Counted from the first letter of the stretch, positions 54,066 to 62,750 are shown. The stretch is 64,000 nucleotides of DNA from Streptomyces sp. 7-21 (GCF_016741785.1 NZ_JAERRL010000005.1:186001-250000); one strand, 5' to 3'. Numbers and translations: made by a program. Notes: generated from the letters alone by a model not told the origin.

Positions 54066-55151
54066 GTGGTCAGATACCGACGTTCTCGCCGCACACCGCG
54101 GGCCGGCCTGGCGGGCCGTGTCACCGTGCTCTCCGCCGCCGCGACGGCCGCCGTCGCGCTGGCGGCCGCACCGGTCGTCGCGAATCCCCAGGACCCGTCG
54201 TCCCCGAAGACAACGGCCGGCGCCCAGAAGGACGTTGACGAGCTGCTCGCCGAGGCGGAGCGCGCCATCGAGGCCTACAACGGCATCGCCGAGCGGGTCG
54301 AGGAGCTTGAGGCGGAGACCGAACGGCGCCAGCAGCGCGTGGCGCAGAGCCAGCAGGCGGTCAACGACAAGCGCACGGTGCTCGGTCACACCGCCGCCGC
54401 CCACTACCGGGCGGGAAGCATCGCTCCTTCGCTCGCCCTGCTGCTCACCACCGAGCCCGAGGGCTATCTCGACCGCGCCGCCACGCTGGACCGCCTCAGC
54501 GAGCGGCAGGCCGGCGACCTGCGCGAACTGATCAGCGCGCAGCGCGTGCTGGAGCAGCGGCGGGACGAAGCCCGCGACGCCCTGGCGGAGCTGGAGGAGG
54601 AGCGCAACCGGCTCTCGCGCCAGAAACAGGCCGTGCTGCGGCAGCTCGCGCTGGCCGAGCGCCGCCTGGAAGAGCTCACGGAACAGGACCGCAAGGAGCG
54701 CGCCGAGCGGCACCCCGCCCCGGACGAGCCGGCCGGGCCGGCCGGCCCGGCCGAGGCCGGCTCACCGCTCGCCCCCGCGCCGGCCGCCACGGCGGGCCAG
54801 GCATCCAGCCGTGCCGCCGCTGCCGTGGCCGCCGCCACCAGCGTCGTCGGCGCCCCCTACGCCTGGGGAGCGGCGGGCCCGTCGTCGTTCGACTGCTCGG
54901 GCCTCATCCAGTGGGCCTACGCGCAGGCCGGCGTCTCGCTCCCGCGCACCTCGCAGGAGCAGGCGCGGGCCGGACGGACCGTTCCGCTCACCGAGGCCCT
55001 CCCCGGCGACATCGTCGTCTACCGCGACGACGCCAGCCACGTCGGCATGTTCGTCGGCAACGGCCAGGTGGTGCACGCCCCCTACACCGGCGCCAGCGTC
55101 CGCTACGAGTCCGTCACGATGATGCCGCTGCACTCCGTCGTCCGTCCCTGA
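54066..55151 (+). CDS. NlpC/P60 peptidoglycan hydrolase, second tandem copy
   Basis: A 361-residue paralogue of the preceding gene: signal peptide (TVLSAAATAAVALAAAPVVA NP), coiled coil ~45-220 (AIEAYNGIAERVEELEAETE and onward), a Pro/Ala linker, and the catalytic domain ~245-361 with Cys in SSFDCSGLIQWAYAQ and His in DASHVGMFVGNGQVVHAPYT. The two genes differ mainly in the linker and coiled coil, indicating an old duplication. GTG start; GAAGGGAG lies 14 nt upstream, a little far. Corresponds to the Rv2190c-type position in mycobacteria. Confidence 0.92.
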   Translation: MVRYRRSRRTPRAGLAGRVTVLSAAATAAVALAAAPVVANPQDPSSPKTTAGAQKDVDELLAEAERAIEAYNGIAERVEELEAETERRQQRVAQSQQAVNDKRTVLGHTAAAHYRAGSIAPSLALLLTTEPEGYLDRAATLDRLSERQAGDLRELISAQRVLEQRRDEARDALAELEEERNRLSRQKQAVLRQLALAERRLEELTEQDRKERAERHPAPDEPAGPAGPAEAGSPLAPAPAATAGQASSRAAAAVAAATSVVGAPYAWGAAGPSSFDCSGLIQWAYAQAGVSLPRTSQEQARAGRTVPLTEALPGDIVVYRDDASHVGMFVGNGQVVHAPYTGASVRYESVTMMPLHSVVRP

Positions 55152-55185
55152 CCGGTACCGCCACGGACAGGGCCCCGGAACGGGA

Positions 55186-55191
55186 TAGGGT
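55186..55191 (+). promoter_or_regulatory. -10 close to the glycosyltransferase start
   Basis: TAGGGT ends 8 nt before the ATG at 55200, suggesting a leaderless or nearly leaderless transcript. Confidence 0.45.
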
Positions 55192-55199
55192 CTGACGCG

Positions 55200-56351
55200 A
55201 TGCGGAAGACCCTGATCGTCACCAACGACTTCCCGCCGCGCCCCGGGGGGATCCAGGCGTTCCTGCACAGCATGGCGCTGCGCCTCGATCCCCAGCGCGT
55301 GGTGGTCTACGCCTCGACGTGGAAGCGCGACGAGGAGGGAAGAGCCGCCACCGAGCGGTTCGACGCCGAACAGCCCTTCCCCGTCGTGCGGGACCGCTCG
55401 ACCATGCTGCTGCCCACCCCCCGGGTGACCCGGCGCGCCGCCGCGCTGCTGCGCGAACACGGCTGCACCGCCGTGTGGTTCGGCGCCGCCGCGCCGCTCG
55501 GCCTGATGGCGCCCGCGCTGCGGACGGCCGGCGCCGAGCGGCTGGTGGCGACGACGCACGGGCACGAGGCGGGATGGGCGCAGCTCCCCGGGCCGCGCCG
55601 GCTGCTGCGTCGCATCGGTGACGACACCGACACCATGACCTACCTCGGCGAGTACACGCGCTCGCGCATCGCCCGGGCGCTCAGCACGTCCGCCGCCTCC
55701 CGGATGGCGCACCTGCCGCCGGGCGTCGACGAGAAGACGTTCCACCCCGACTCGGGCGGCGCCGCGCTGCGTGCCGCGCTGGGGCTGGCCGACCGGCCCG
55801 TCGTGGTCTGCGTCTCGCGGCTGGTACCGCGCAAGGGGCAGGACACCCTGATCCGCGCCATGCCCGCCATCCTCGCCGCCGAGCCGGACACCGTGCTGCT
55901 CATCGTGGGCGGCGGGCCGTACCGGCAGGCCCTGCAGAAGCTGGCGGTGGAGGCGGGGGTCGCCCGCTCGGTGCGGTTCACCGGGGAGGTGCCCTGGGAG
56001 GACCTGCCCGCGCACTTCGGCGCCGGTGACGTCTTCGCGATGCCCTGCCGCACCCGGCGCGGCGGGCTCGACGTCGAAGGGCTGGGCATTGTGTACCTGG
56101 AGGCGTCGGCCACCGGACTGCCGGTCGTCGCGGGCGACTCGGGCGGCGCGCCCGATGCCGTGCTCGACGGCGAGACCGGCTGGGTGGTGCGCGGCGGCTC
56201 TCCGGCCGCGCCCGCCGAGACCGCCGAGCGCATCGTGGCGCTGCTGGGCGACGCCGAGCTGCGGCGGCGGATGGGAGAACGCGGCCGGGCCTGGGTGGAG
56301 GAGCGGTGGCGCTGGGACCTGCTGGCCGAGCGCCTTGAGAGCCTGCTGTGA
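55200..56351 (+). CDS. pimB: Family 4 glycosyltransferase, PimB-like mannosyltransferase
   Basis: A 383-residue GT-B enzyme of family GT4. The N-terminus MRKTLIVTNDFPPRPGGIQA binds the acceptor; the C-terminal half has VVCVSRLVPRKGQDTLIRAM, VRFTGEVPWEDLPAHFGAGD and the EX7E motif EGLGIVYLEA of retaining transferases. By similarity and position it corresponds to mycobacterial PimB (Rv2188c), which adds the second mannose to phosphatidylinositol monomannoside with GDP-mannose; specificity in this organism is inferred. Peripheral at the inner membrane face. Confidence 0.85.
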   Translation: MRKTLIVTNDFPPRPGGIQAFLHSMALRLDPQRVVVYASTWKRDEEGRAATERFDAEQPFPVVRDRSTMLLPTPRVTRRAAALLREHGCTAVWFGAAAPLGLMAPALRTAGAERLVATTHGHEAGWAQLPGPRRLLRRIGDDTDTMTYLGEYTRSRIARALSTSAASRMAHLPPGVDEKTFHPDSGGAALRAALGLADRPVVVCVSRLVPRKGQDTLIRAMPAILAAEPDTVLLIVGGGPYRQALQKLAVEAGVARSVRFTGEVPWEDLPAHFGAGDVFAMPCRTRRGGLDVEGLGIVYLEASATGLPVVAGDSGGAPDAVLDGETGWVVRGGSPAAPAETAERIVALLGDAELRRRMGERGRAWVEERWRWDLLAERLESLL

Positions 56352-56434
56352 CGGACGGGCGGGCCGCGTCCCCCTCTGGCCGCGCGCGGTAGCCTTCCTG
56401 GGCGACGGCAGCACGGAACGAGGAGCCAACCGCG

Positions 56435-56908
56435 ATGGCGGAACACACCAGGTCCAGCATCACCATCGAGGCCACCCCGGCGGAAGTCATGTCCGTGATC
56501 GCGGACTTCGCCCGCTACCCGGAGTGGACGGGCGAGGTGAAGGAGGCCGAGGTCCTCGCCGTGGACAACGAGGGCCGCGCCGAGCAGGTGCGGCTGCTGC
56601 TCGACGCCGGGGCGATCCGCGACGAACACACCCTCGCCTACGACTGGTCCGGCGGCGAGAACGCCGGGAACGGCGGTGAGCAGGCGGTCAGCTGGTCGCT
56701 GGTGAAGTCCCGAATGCTGCGTTCCCTCGACGGCTCGTACCGCCTTGTCCCGGTCGATGGCGGCAAGCACACCGAGGTCACCTACCAGCTGACCGTGGAC
56801 GTCAAGATCCCGATGCTGGGCACGATCAAGCGCAAGGCGGAGAAGGTCATCATCGAGCGCGCGCTCGACGGGCTCAAGAAGCGCGTCGAGTCCACCGTGG
56901 GGCGCTGA
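56435..56908 (+). CDS. SRPBCC/polyketide-cyclase-like protein
   Basis: A 157-residue helix-grip protein (STAR-related). It begins MAEHTRSSITIEATPAEVMS, followed by VIADFARYPEWTGEVKEAEV, the usual family start, and ends with the long C-terminal helix KRKAEKVIIERALDGLKKRV. It probably binds a hydrophobic ligand. Same gene order as Rv2185c (TB16.3) next to Rv2184c. The following gene begins 7 nt after the stop, so the two are co-transcribed. Confidence 0.88.
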   Translation: MAEHTRSSITIEATPAEVMSVIADFARYPEWTGEVKEAEVLAVDNEGRAEQVRLLLDAGAIRDEHTLAYDWSGGENAGNGGEQAVSWSLVKSRMLRSLDGSYRLVPVDGGKHTEVTYQLTVDVKIPMLGTIKRKAEKVIIERALDGLKKRVESTVGR

Positions 56909-56915
56909 GCGCGCC

Positions 56916-58142
56916 ATGGCAGGTGCCGCTGAGGGGACCGGGGCGGCCGGACCGCGCCTGCTGTTCGTCACCGGCCCTGGCGGCGACGGCACCACCACCA
57001 TCGCCGCCGCCACCGCCGCGGCGGCCGCCCGTGCCGGCCGCGTGACGCTGCTGCTGAGCGGCGCGCCGCCGGGCCAGCTGGCGCGCGTGCTGGGCGCGGC
57101 GCCGCCCGCCTGGCCGGACGAACCGGTGGCCACCCCCGCCGGGTTCCGTGCCGTGCGGGCCGACTCGGGCCGCTGGTTCGCCGACGGGCTGCTCGCGCTC
57201 CAGCGCCACGCCGCCCCGGCGCTCGACGCCGTCGGCGGGCGGCCGTTCGACGGCGAGGAACTGACGGAGCTGCCGGGCGCGCCCGCGTGCGCGCTGCTCC
57301 AGGCCGTGCACCAGGCGCGGGCGCGAGGCGGCCACGACCTGCTCGTCGTCGATCTCGGCGAGACCACCGAGGCGATACGGCTGCTCGCCCTGCCGGGCCA
57401 GCTGCGGCGGTACCTCAGCCGGCTGCTGCCGCGCGAGCGGCTCGTGGCCCGCGCGCTGCGGCCCCTGCTGACGCAGCTGGCGGGTGTGCCGATGCCCGCC
57501 GCCGGGCTGTTCGCCGCCGCCGACCGCTGGCACCGGGCGCTCACCGCCGCCGAGGACCTCAGCGGCGCGGCGGTGCGGCTGGTACTCGACCCGGCGGGCC
57601 GCTCGGCGGAGGCGCTGCGGCTGGCCCGCGCCGGGCTGGGGCTGCACGGGGTGCCGCTGGAGTCCGTCGTCGCCAACCGGATGCTGCCCGCCACACCCGC
57701 GGGCGGCGGCCCGCTGGCCGCCCTCGCCGCGCGGCAGCGGGAGGCACTCGAGCGCCTCGCCGCCGTTCCCGGCCTGGCGCGGCCCCGCGAGGTGGCGCAC
57801 CTCGGGCACGAGCCGGGCCCCGGCGACCTGGCAGCGCTCGCCGTGCCGCCGCCCTCGGCCGCGGCCGTCCGGGACGAGCCGGAGCTGACGGACCGGCTCG
57901 GCACGGACGGCCTGCTGTACTGGCGGCTGCCCGTGCCCGGCGCCCGCCGCGAGGACCTGGACCTGGTGCGGCGCGGCGACGAACTCCTGGTGACGGCCGG
58001 CCCGTTCCGCCGCGCGCTGCCGCTGCCCGCGGTGCTGCGGCGCTGCACCGTGACGGGCGCGGCGCTGGAGGACGACGGCCGCCTCGCGGTGCGGTTCGCG
58101 CCCGATCCCGGGCTGTGGCCGCGCACGGCTCCCGGCGGCTGA
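56916..58142 (+). CDS. ArsA/GET3-like protein with degenerate P-loop and HSP20-like C-terminus
   Basis: A 408-residue protein of the anion-transporting ATPase family. The P-loop reads FVTGPGGDGTTTIAAA instead of the canonical GKGGVGKTT: both the signature Lys and the phosphate-binding Lys are gone. The switch region also differs (VDLGETTEAIRLLALP for DTAPTGHTLRLL). The body retains family helices (RYLSRLLPRERLVARALRPL; GVPLESVVANRMLPA). Residues ~325-405 form an HSP20-like beta domain (YWRLPVPGARREDLDLVRRG). It is probably not an ATPase and may act as a membrane-protein or lipid chaperone with its SRPBCC neighbour. Confidence 0.82.
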   Translation: MAGAAEGTGAAGPRLLFVTGPGGDGTTTIAAATAAAAARAGRVTLLLSGAPPGQLARVLGAAPPAWPDEPVATPAGFRAVRADSGRWFADGLLALQRHAAPALDAVGGRPFDGEELTELPGAPACALLQAVHQARARGGHDLLVVDLGETTEAIRLLALPGQLRRYLSRLLPRERLVARALRPLLTQLAGVPMPAAGLFAAADRWHRALTAAEDLSGAAVRLVLDPAGRSAEALRLARAGLGLHGVPLESVVANRMLPATPAGGGPLAALAARQREALERLAAVPGLARPREVAHLGHEPGPGDLAALAVPPPSAAAVRDEPELTDRLGTDGLLYWRLPVPGARREDLDLVRRGDELLVTAGPFRRALPLPAVLRRCTVTGAALEDDGRLAVRFAPDPGLWPRTAPGG

Positions 58143-58242
58143 GGCACCGGCGGTACCGTCGATGACAGGGGCGGGCGCGCCCGCGCCACGGCCCGCAGAC
58201 ACCGCGCCGACAACCAAGGCCACTGGCCACAGGGAGCCCGCG

Positions 58243-58746
58243 ATGACCGACGCCACACCGCCCCACGACACCGGCCCCGACCCGGACTCCTGGGCCGCCG
58301 CCTGCGAGGAGGACCTGGCGGCCGAGCGCGCCCGGCGCCGCGAGCGCTACGGGCCCCCGCCGCTGGACCCGGTGACCGAACTGCGGCGCCTGGCCGACGC
58401 GGTGACCGAGCGGCTGGGCAAGGCGGGCGCGGGCCTCGGTCTCGACGTCGCCCTGCTCGCCGGGCAGGCCCGCTCCGCGCTGGAGCCCGTGCTGGAGCGC
58501 AACGCCGACGTCCTGCGCCATCTGGCGGGCGCCGGGCGGGAGCTGGCCGCCGCCTACCGCGCCGCCGTGCTGGCCCACGAGGGCCGCTGGACGCGCGGCC
58601 AGCAGCCTCCCGGCGGCGAACGGCAGCCCGCTGACCCACCGGAAGCGGCGGACGGGCCGGGCGGGCCGGAGCCGGGGGGGAAGCCGCGCGACGACGGCGG
58701 CGGCGCGGGCGGTTCCGGCGGGCCGCAGCGCATCGACCTGGACTGA
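58243..58746 (+). CDS. DUF5304-like hypothetical protein
   Basis: A 167-residue charged, soluble protein. The core (~15-110) is helical (SWAAACEEDLAAERARRRER, LDPVTELRRLADAVTERLGK); the last ~55 residues are Gly/Pro/Asp-rich and disordered. It matches the streptomycete DUF5304 type as I recall. The ATG follows GGGAG at 6 nt. Function unknown. Confidence 0.7.
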   Translation: MTDATPPHDTGPDPDSWAAACEEDLAAERARRRERYGPPPLDPVTELRRLADAVTERLGKAGAGLGLDVALLAGQARSALEPVLERNADVLRHLAGAGRELAAAYRAAVLAHEGRWTRGQQPPGGERQPADPPEAADGPGGPEPGGKPRDDGGGAGGSGGPQRIDLD

Positions 58747-58841
58747 GCGGCCCAGGTGAGGGGTGCTCGGGGGCAGTGCCTCGCGCCGCGCTCGGGTACC
58801 GTGGTCCCTCGGCGGGGATCCACCGACTTCACGAGGGACAC

Positions 58842-59783
58842 ATGGGACTGACCATCGGCGTCGATATTGGCGGCACGAAGATCGCGGCCGGTGTGGTCGA
58901 TGAGGACGGCGAGATCCTCGACACCCGCCAGGTGCCGACTCCCCAGACCCCCGAGGGCGTGGTCGAGGCCATCTCCGAGGCCATCAAGGCGGTGGGCAGC
59001 GGCACCGGCGCGGAGGCCGTCGGCGTCGGCGCCGCCGGGTACGTGGACGACAAGCGCGCCACCGTTCTCTTCGCGCCCAACATCCGCTGGCGCCACGAGA
59101 CGCTCAAGGACAAGCTCGAACAGCGCGTCGGCATGTCCGTCGTGATCGAGAACGACGCCAACGCCGCCGCCTGGGGCGAGTACCGCTTCGGCGCGGGCGT
59201 GGGCCACGACGACGTCGTCTGCATCACGCTGGGCACGGGCCTGGGCGGCGGCATCATCATCGGCGGCAGACTGCACCGGGGACGCTTCGGCGTGGCCGGG
59301 GAGTTCGGCCACATCCGGGTGGTGCCCGACGGTCTGCTGTGCGGCTGCGGCAGCCAGGGCTGCTGGGAGCAGTACGCCTCCGGCCGCGCCCTGGTCCGCT
59401 ACGCGAAGCAGCGCGCGACCGCCACCCCCGAGGCCGCGAAGGTGCTGCTGGGCTTCGGCGACGGCACGCCCGAGGGCATCGAGGGCCGGCACGTGAGCAT
59501 GGCGGCCCGGCAGGGCGATCCCGTCGCCGTCGACTCCTTCCGCGAGCTGGCCCGCTGGGCGGGCGCGGGCCTGGCCGACCTGGCCTCCCTGTTCGATCCC
59601 TCGGCGTTCATCGTCGGCGGCGGCGTCTCCGACGAGGGCGACCTGGTGCTGGAGCCGATCCGCAAGTCGTTCCGCCGCTGGCTCGTCGGCAGCCGCTACC
59701 GGCCGCACGCGCAGGTGCTGGCCGCGCGGCTGGGCGGCAGGGCCGGGCTGGTGGGGGCGGCCGACCTGGCCCGGCAGGGCTGA
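58842..59783 (+). CDS. glkA: Glucokinase (ROK family)
   Basis: A 313-residue ROK-family kinase that phosphorylates glucose with ATP; in S. coelicolor GlkA also mediates carbon catabolite repression. It begins MGLTIGVDIGGTKIAAGVVD (phosphate loop), has VVIENDANAAAWGEYRFGAG with the catalytic Asp, GEFGHIRVV, and the zinc-binding ROK motif CGCGSQGCWEQYASGRALVR. The ATG at 58842 is preceded by GAGGGA at 4-5 nt and matches the family start. Confidence 0.97.
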   Translation: MGLTIGVDIGGTKIAAGVVDEDGEILDTRQVPTPQTPEGVVEAISEAIKAVGSGTGAEAVGVGAAGYVDDKRATVLFAPNIRWRHETLKDKLEQRVGMSVVIENDANAAAWGEYRFGAGVGHDDVVCITLGTGLGGGIIIGGRLHRGRFGVAGEFGHIRVVPDGLLCGCGSQGCWEQYASGRALVRYAKQRATATPEAAKVLLGFGDGTPEGIEGRHVSMAARQGDPVAVDSFRELARWAGAGLADLASLFDPSAFIVGGGVSDEGDLVLEPIRKSFRRWLVGSRYRPHAQVLAARLGGRAGLVGAADLARQG

Positions 59784-59800
59784 CGGACCGCGCCACCGCC

Positions 59801-60520
59801 GTGGCCACGGCCGTCCGCCTGCTGAGCTACAACGTCCGGTCGCTGCGCGACGACACGGCGGCGCTGGCCCGGGTGATCCGGGCCTGCGCCCCGGACGTGC
59901 TGTGCGTGCAGGAGGCGCCGCGGTTCTTCCGCTGGCGCGCGCAGGCCGCGCGGCTGGCACGGGCCACCGGGCTGCTGCACGTGACGGGCGGCGCGCCCTC
60001 GTGCGGCACGATGATCCTGGCCAGCCCGCGGGCCCGGGTGGAGCGGGCCTGGGACACCACGTTCCCGCGCACGCCCGGGCGGCACCGGCGCGGACTGGCT
60101 ACGGCCGTGCTCCGGTTCCCGCACGGCGAGCGGCTCGCGGTGGTGAGCTGCCACCTGTCGCTGGCGGCGGGGGAGCGGCTGGCGCAGGGCCGGCTGACGC
60201 TGCGGCACCTGCGGGCCGTGGGCGTGCCCGCGGCCGTGCTCGCCGGGGACCTGAACGAGCGCCCGCGCGGCCGGACGTTCCGGCTGCTCACCGGGGCGCT
60301 CACCGACGCCTGGGCCGCCGCGCCCGAGGGCGGCGAGCACACCTTCCCGTCGCGGGCGCCGGACCGGCGCATCGACGCCGTGCTGTGCACGGGCGTGCGG
60401 ATCACCTCCTGCGGCGTGCCGCCGCCGGCCGCGCTCCCGGGCACGCGCCCCGGTGACCTCGCCCGGGCCACCGACCACCTGCCGGTGCTGGCGCGGCTGG
60501 AGCTCTCCCCGCCGGGCTGA
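59801..60520 (+). CDS. Endonuclease/exonuclease/phosphatase-family protein
   Basis: A 239-residue EEP-fold hydrolase: VRLLSYNVRSLRDD (Asn), LCVQEAPRFFRWRAQ (metal-binding Glu), VVSCHLSL (His), LAGDLNERPRGR (Asp/Asn) and ATDHLPVLARLEL (Asp-His pair). The family cleaves phosphodiesters in DNA or phospholipids; the substrate is unknown and there is no signal peptide. The GTG at 59801, 17 nt after glkA, is used for want of a better start; no clear ribosome-binding site. Probably co-transcribed with glkA. Confidence 0.83.
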   Translation: MATAVRLLSYNVRSLRDDTAALARVIRACAPDVLCVQEAPRFFRWRAQAARLARATGLLHVTGGAPSCGTMILASPRARVERAWDTTFPRTPGRHRRGLATAVLRFPHGERLAVVSCHLSLAAGERLAQGRLTLRHLRAVGVPAAVLAGDLNERPRGRTFRLLTGALTDAWAAAPEGGEHTFPSRAPDRRIDAVLCTGVRITSCGVPPPAALPGTRPGDLARATDHLPVLARLELSPPG

Positions 60521-60526
60521 CGGGCG

Positions 60527-61045
60527 TCACACGACCGCGCCGCCGCCGGGATCGGGCCACTCGTCGTCGCCGTCCCGCATCCGCGAAACGAGGGTGGCGA
60601 AGCCGCCGAGGAAGCCCCCGATGCCCAGGGTGGCGATCCACCACGTCATCTCGCGCTGGAGCAGCACCGTGCCGAACAGCAGCAGCGGCCCGCCCAGCAC
60701 CGCGATCCACGCCAGCTTGGTCGTCAGGTCCGTGCTCGGCAGCGGCGGCGGTTCCGGCGGGACGAAGTGATCGTCCTCGTCGTCCTCGGCGGCCTCCCAG
60801 TCGCGCGGCCCCCGTGCCCCGGACCCGTCCGCGGCCCGGCCGGGTCCGGCCAGGCCGGCGCTGGTACGGTCACCCGGCCCGGCCGCGAAACCCGGCTGGT
60901 CCTCCGGCGCCGGGGAGGTGCCGGCCGGCTCCATGCCGGGCGGGTCCTCGGGCTCCTCGCCGTAGGCCGCGACGATCTCGGCCCACGCGGCCTCCTCGTC
61001 GATCGGGTCGCGGCCCTCGCCGCGCTCCGGGTCACGTTCCGTCAC
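60527..61045 (-). CDS. Small membrane protein with acidic N-terminus
   Basis: A 172-residue protein: an acidic Pro/Gly/Asp-rich N-terminal ~100 residues (EEPEDPPGMEPAGTSPAPED), then two membrane helices (LAWIAVLGGPLLLFGTVLLQ and WIATLGIGGFLGGFATLVSR), then a short acidic tail. The GTG overlaps the alpha/beta hydrolase stop by 4 nt (GTGA), implying coupled translation. AGGAAGG lies 8 nt upstream. Function unknown. Confidence 0.75.
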   Translation of the reverse strand: MTERDPERGEGRDPIDEEAAWAEIVAAYGEEPEDPPGMEPAGTSPAPEDQPGFAAGPGDRTSAGLAGPGRAADGSGARGPRDWEAAEDDEDDHFVPPEPPPLPSTDLTTKLAWIAVLGGPLLLFGTVLLQREMTWWIATLGIGGFLGGFATLVSRMRDGDDEWPDPGGGAVV

Positions 61046-61803
61046 GGGGCAGCCTTCCTTGTCGCGAGCCGGGTGATGAAGGCGTCGGTCTCCTGAAAGA
61101 TACGTTCCGCGTCGTGATCCAGCGTGGCCACGTGGTAGCTCTTCTCCAGCACGTGCTCGGTGACGTCCGCGGCGGACACCGCATCGCGGATCACCGCGGA
61201 GTCGGCGGGCGGCACCACGTGGTCGGTGCGGCTGTGCAGCAGCAGCACCGGGCACGTCACGCGGGGCAGCTCCGCGCGGACCGTCCGCAGCAGGTCGCGC
61301 AGCTGGCAGGCGCCGTGCAGCGGCACCCGCTGGTAGCCCAGCTCGCGCACGCCGGGGCGCGCGATGTCCGAGACCAGGCCGGGCACGCTCGGCACCACAT
61401 GGCGCAGCAGCGGCAGCGCCCATCCCGCGCCGCGCGGGAAGCTGATCGCCGGGTTGACCAGCACCGCGCCGCGCACGGCCGGCCCGTGGCGGGCCGCCAG
61501 CCGCAGCGCGAGCGTGCCGCCCATGGACAGGCCGCACACGAAGACGTCGTCGCAGCCGCGCCTCAGCTCATGCAGCTCGCGGTCGACGGTGGCGTACCAG
61601 TCTTCCCAGCGGGTCAGCCGCATGTCCTGCCACCGCGTGCCGTGGCCCGGCAGCAGCGGCAGCGAGACGGTCAGCCCCTGCCCGGCCAGGTGCTCGGCCC
61701 ACGGGCGCAGCGACTGGGGGCAGCCGGTGAAACCGTGGCACAGCAGCACGCCGGTGGCGGATCCGGCGTGGCGGAACGGCTCGGCTCCGGGGAACGGCCG
61801 CAT
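61042..61803 (-). CDS. Alpha/beta hydrolase, carboxylesterase/monoacylglycerol-lipase like
   Basis: A 253-residue serine hydrolase. The oxyanion region is VLLCHGFTGCPQSLRPWAEH, the nucleophile elbow FVCGLSMGGTLALRLAARHG (Ser), the acid LLLHSRTDHVVPP (Asp) and the His SYHVATLDHDAERIF. It resembles Est30/YvaK-type carboxylesterases. The ATG at 61803 is chosen over GTG 61809 because AGGAG sits 8 nt upstream of it. Adjacent to plsC (divergent), so a role in lipid or acyl turnover is possible. Confidence 0.9.
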   Translation of the reverse strand: MRPFPGAEPFRHAGSATGVLLCHGFTGCPQSLRPWAEHLAGQGLTVSLPLLPGHGTRWQDMRLTRWEDWYATVDRELHELRRGCDDVFVCGLSMGGTLALRLAARHGPAVRGAVLVNPAISFPRGAGWALPLLRHVVPSVPGLVSDIARPGVRELGYQRVPLHGACQLRDLLRTVRAELPRVTCPVLLLHSRTDHVVPPADSAVIRDAVSAADVTEHVLEKSYHVATLDHDAERIFQETDAFITRLATRKAAP

Positions 61804-61976
61804 CGGCACGGCTCCTTCGGCGGGGCTCGGGGGGCGGGCGGTGGCGGGCGGTGGCGGGACGGACGGGAACCGGCGGCGGGCGCCGGGCGTCTGCCAGCCT
61901 ACGTTGGCCGCCGAGCGAGCCGGTAGCCCGAAGCCGCGGGGGAGGGCGGAGCGGCGCCGGGAAGACGGTTTGCCGT

Positions 61977-61982
61977 TAGGGT
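61977..61982 (+). promoter_or_regulatory. Candidate -10 of the plsC-macS transcript
   Basis: TAGGGT, 30 nt upstream of the TTG start at 62013. No confident -35. Confidence 0.45.
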
Positions 61983-62012
61983 CACACAGGGCAGAGCACA
62001 GGAGGTTTCCGG

Positions 62013-62750
62013 TTGCTGTACGGCGCGCTGAAGGTGTCGGTGGGGGCGGGGCTGAAGCTTGTCTTCCGGCCCTGGGTAGAGGGCAAGGAGCACGTGCCCG
62101 CGACCGGGCCGGCGATCCTGGCGAGCAACCACCTGTCGTTCTCCGACTCGTTCTTCCTGCCCGCGGTGCTCGACCGGCGCGTGACGTTCATCGCGAAGGC
62201 GGAGTACTTCACCTCCCCGGGGATCAAGGGCAGGCTGACGGCGGCGTTCTTCCGGGGCGTCGGGCAGCTTCCCGTGGACCGCTCCGGGGCGCGGGGCGCG
62301 GGCGAGGCCGCGGTCCGCAGCGGCATAGCGGTGCTGGAGCGGGGTGAGCTGTTCGGCATCTACCCAGAGGGCACGCGGTCGCCGGACGGGCGGCTGTACC
62401 GGGGCCGGCCGGGCGGCCTGGGCCGCATCGCGCTGGCGACGGGGGCGCCGGTGCTGCCCGTCGCCATGATCGGCACGGAGAAGATCCAGCCGCCCGGCAA
62501 GATCGTCCCGAAGCTGATGCGGCCGGGCATCCGGATCGGGGCGCCGCTGGACTTCAGCCGCTACCAGGGCATGGAGACGGACCGTTACATCCTGCGGTCG
62601 ATCACCGACGAGGTGATGTACGCGATCATGAAACTGTCCGGGCAGGAGTACGTGGACATGTACGCCACCGCCGCCAAGCGCGCGCTCGCCGAGGAGGCGA
62701 AGCAGCGGCAGGGGCGGGCCGGCGGCACGGACGGCGGCGAGACGGCCTAG
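62013..62750 (+). CDS. 1-acyl-sn-glycerol-3-phosphate acyltransferase (PlsC family)
   Basis: A 245-residue membrane-associated acyltransferase that makes phosphatidic acid. The catalytic motif is ASNHLSFSDSFFLPAVL (HX4D), with FRGVGQLPVDRSG, IYPEGTRSPDGRLYRGRPGG and VLPVAMIGTEKIQPPGK as the other family blocks. The start is a TTG with a perfect AGGAGG 8 nt upstream, so the unusual codon is well supported. Orthologous position to Rv2182c. The kinase gene begins 14 nt downstream. Confidence 0.9.
   Translation: MLYGALKVSVGAGLKLVFRPWVEGKEHVPATGPAILASNHLSFSDSFFLPAVLDRRVTFIAKAEYFTSPGIKGRLTAAFFRGVGQLPVDRSGARGAGEAAVRSGIAVLERGELFGIYPEGTRSPDGRLYRGRPGGLGRIALATGAPVLPVAMIGTEKIQPPGKIVPKLMRPGIRIGAPLDFSRYQGMETDRYILRSITDEVMYAIMKLSGQEYVDMYATAAKRALAEEAKQRQGRAGGTDGGETA

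Noticed and set aside
55640..58639. 999-residue minus-strand frame spanning the glycosyltransferase to DUF5304 region
   Set aside because: Covers four real plus-strand genes in antisense; dominated by Arg/Ser/Pro/Ala with no fold signature.
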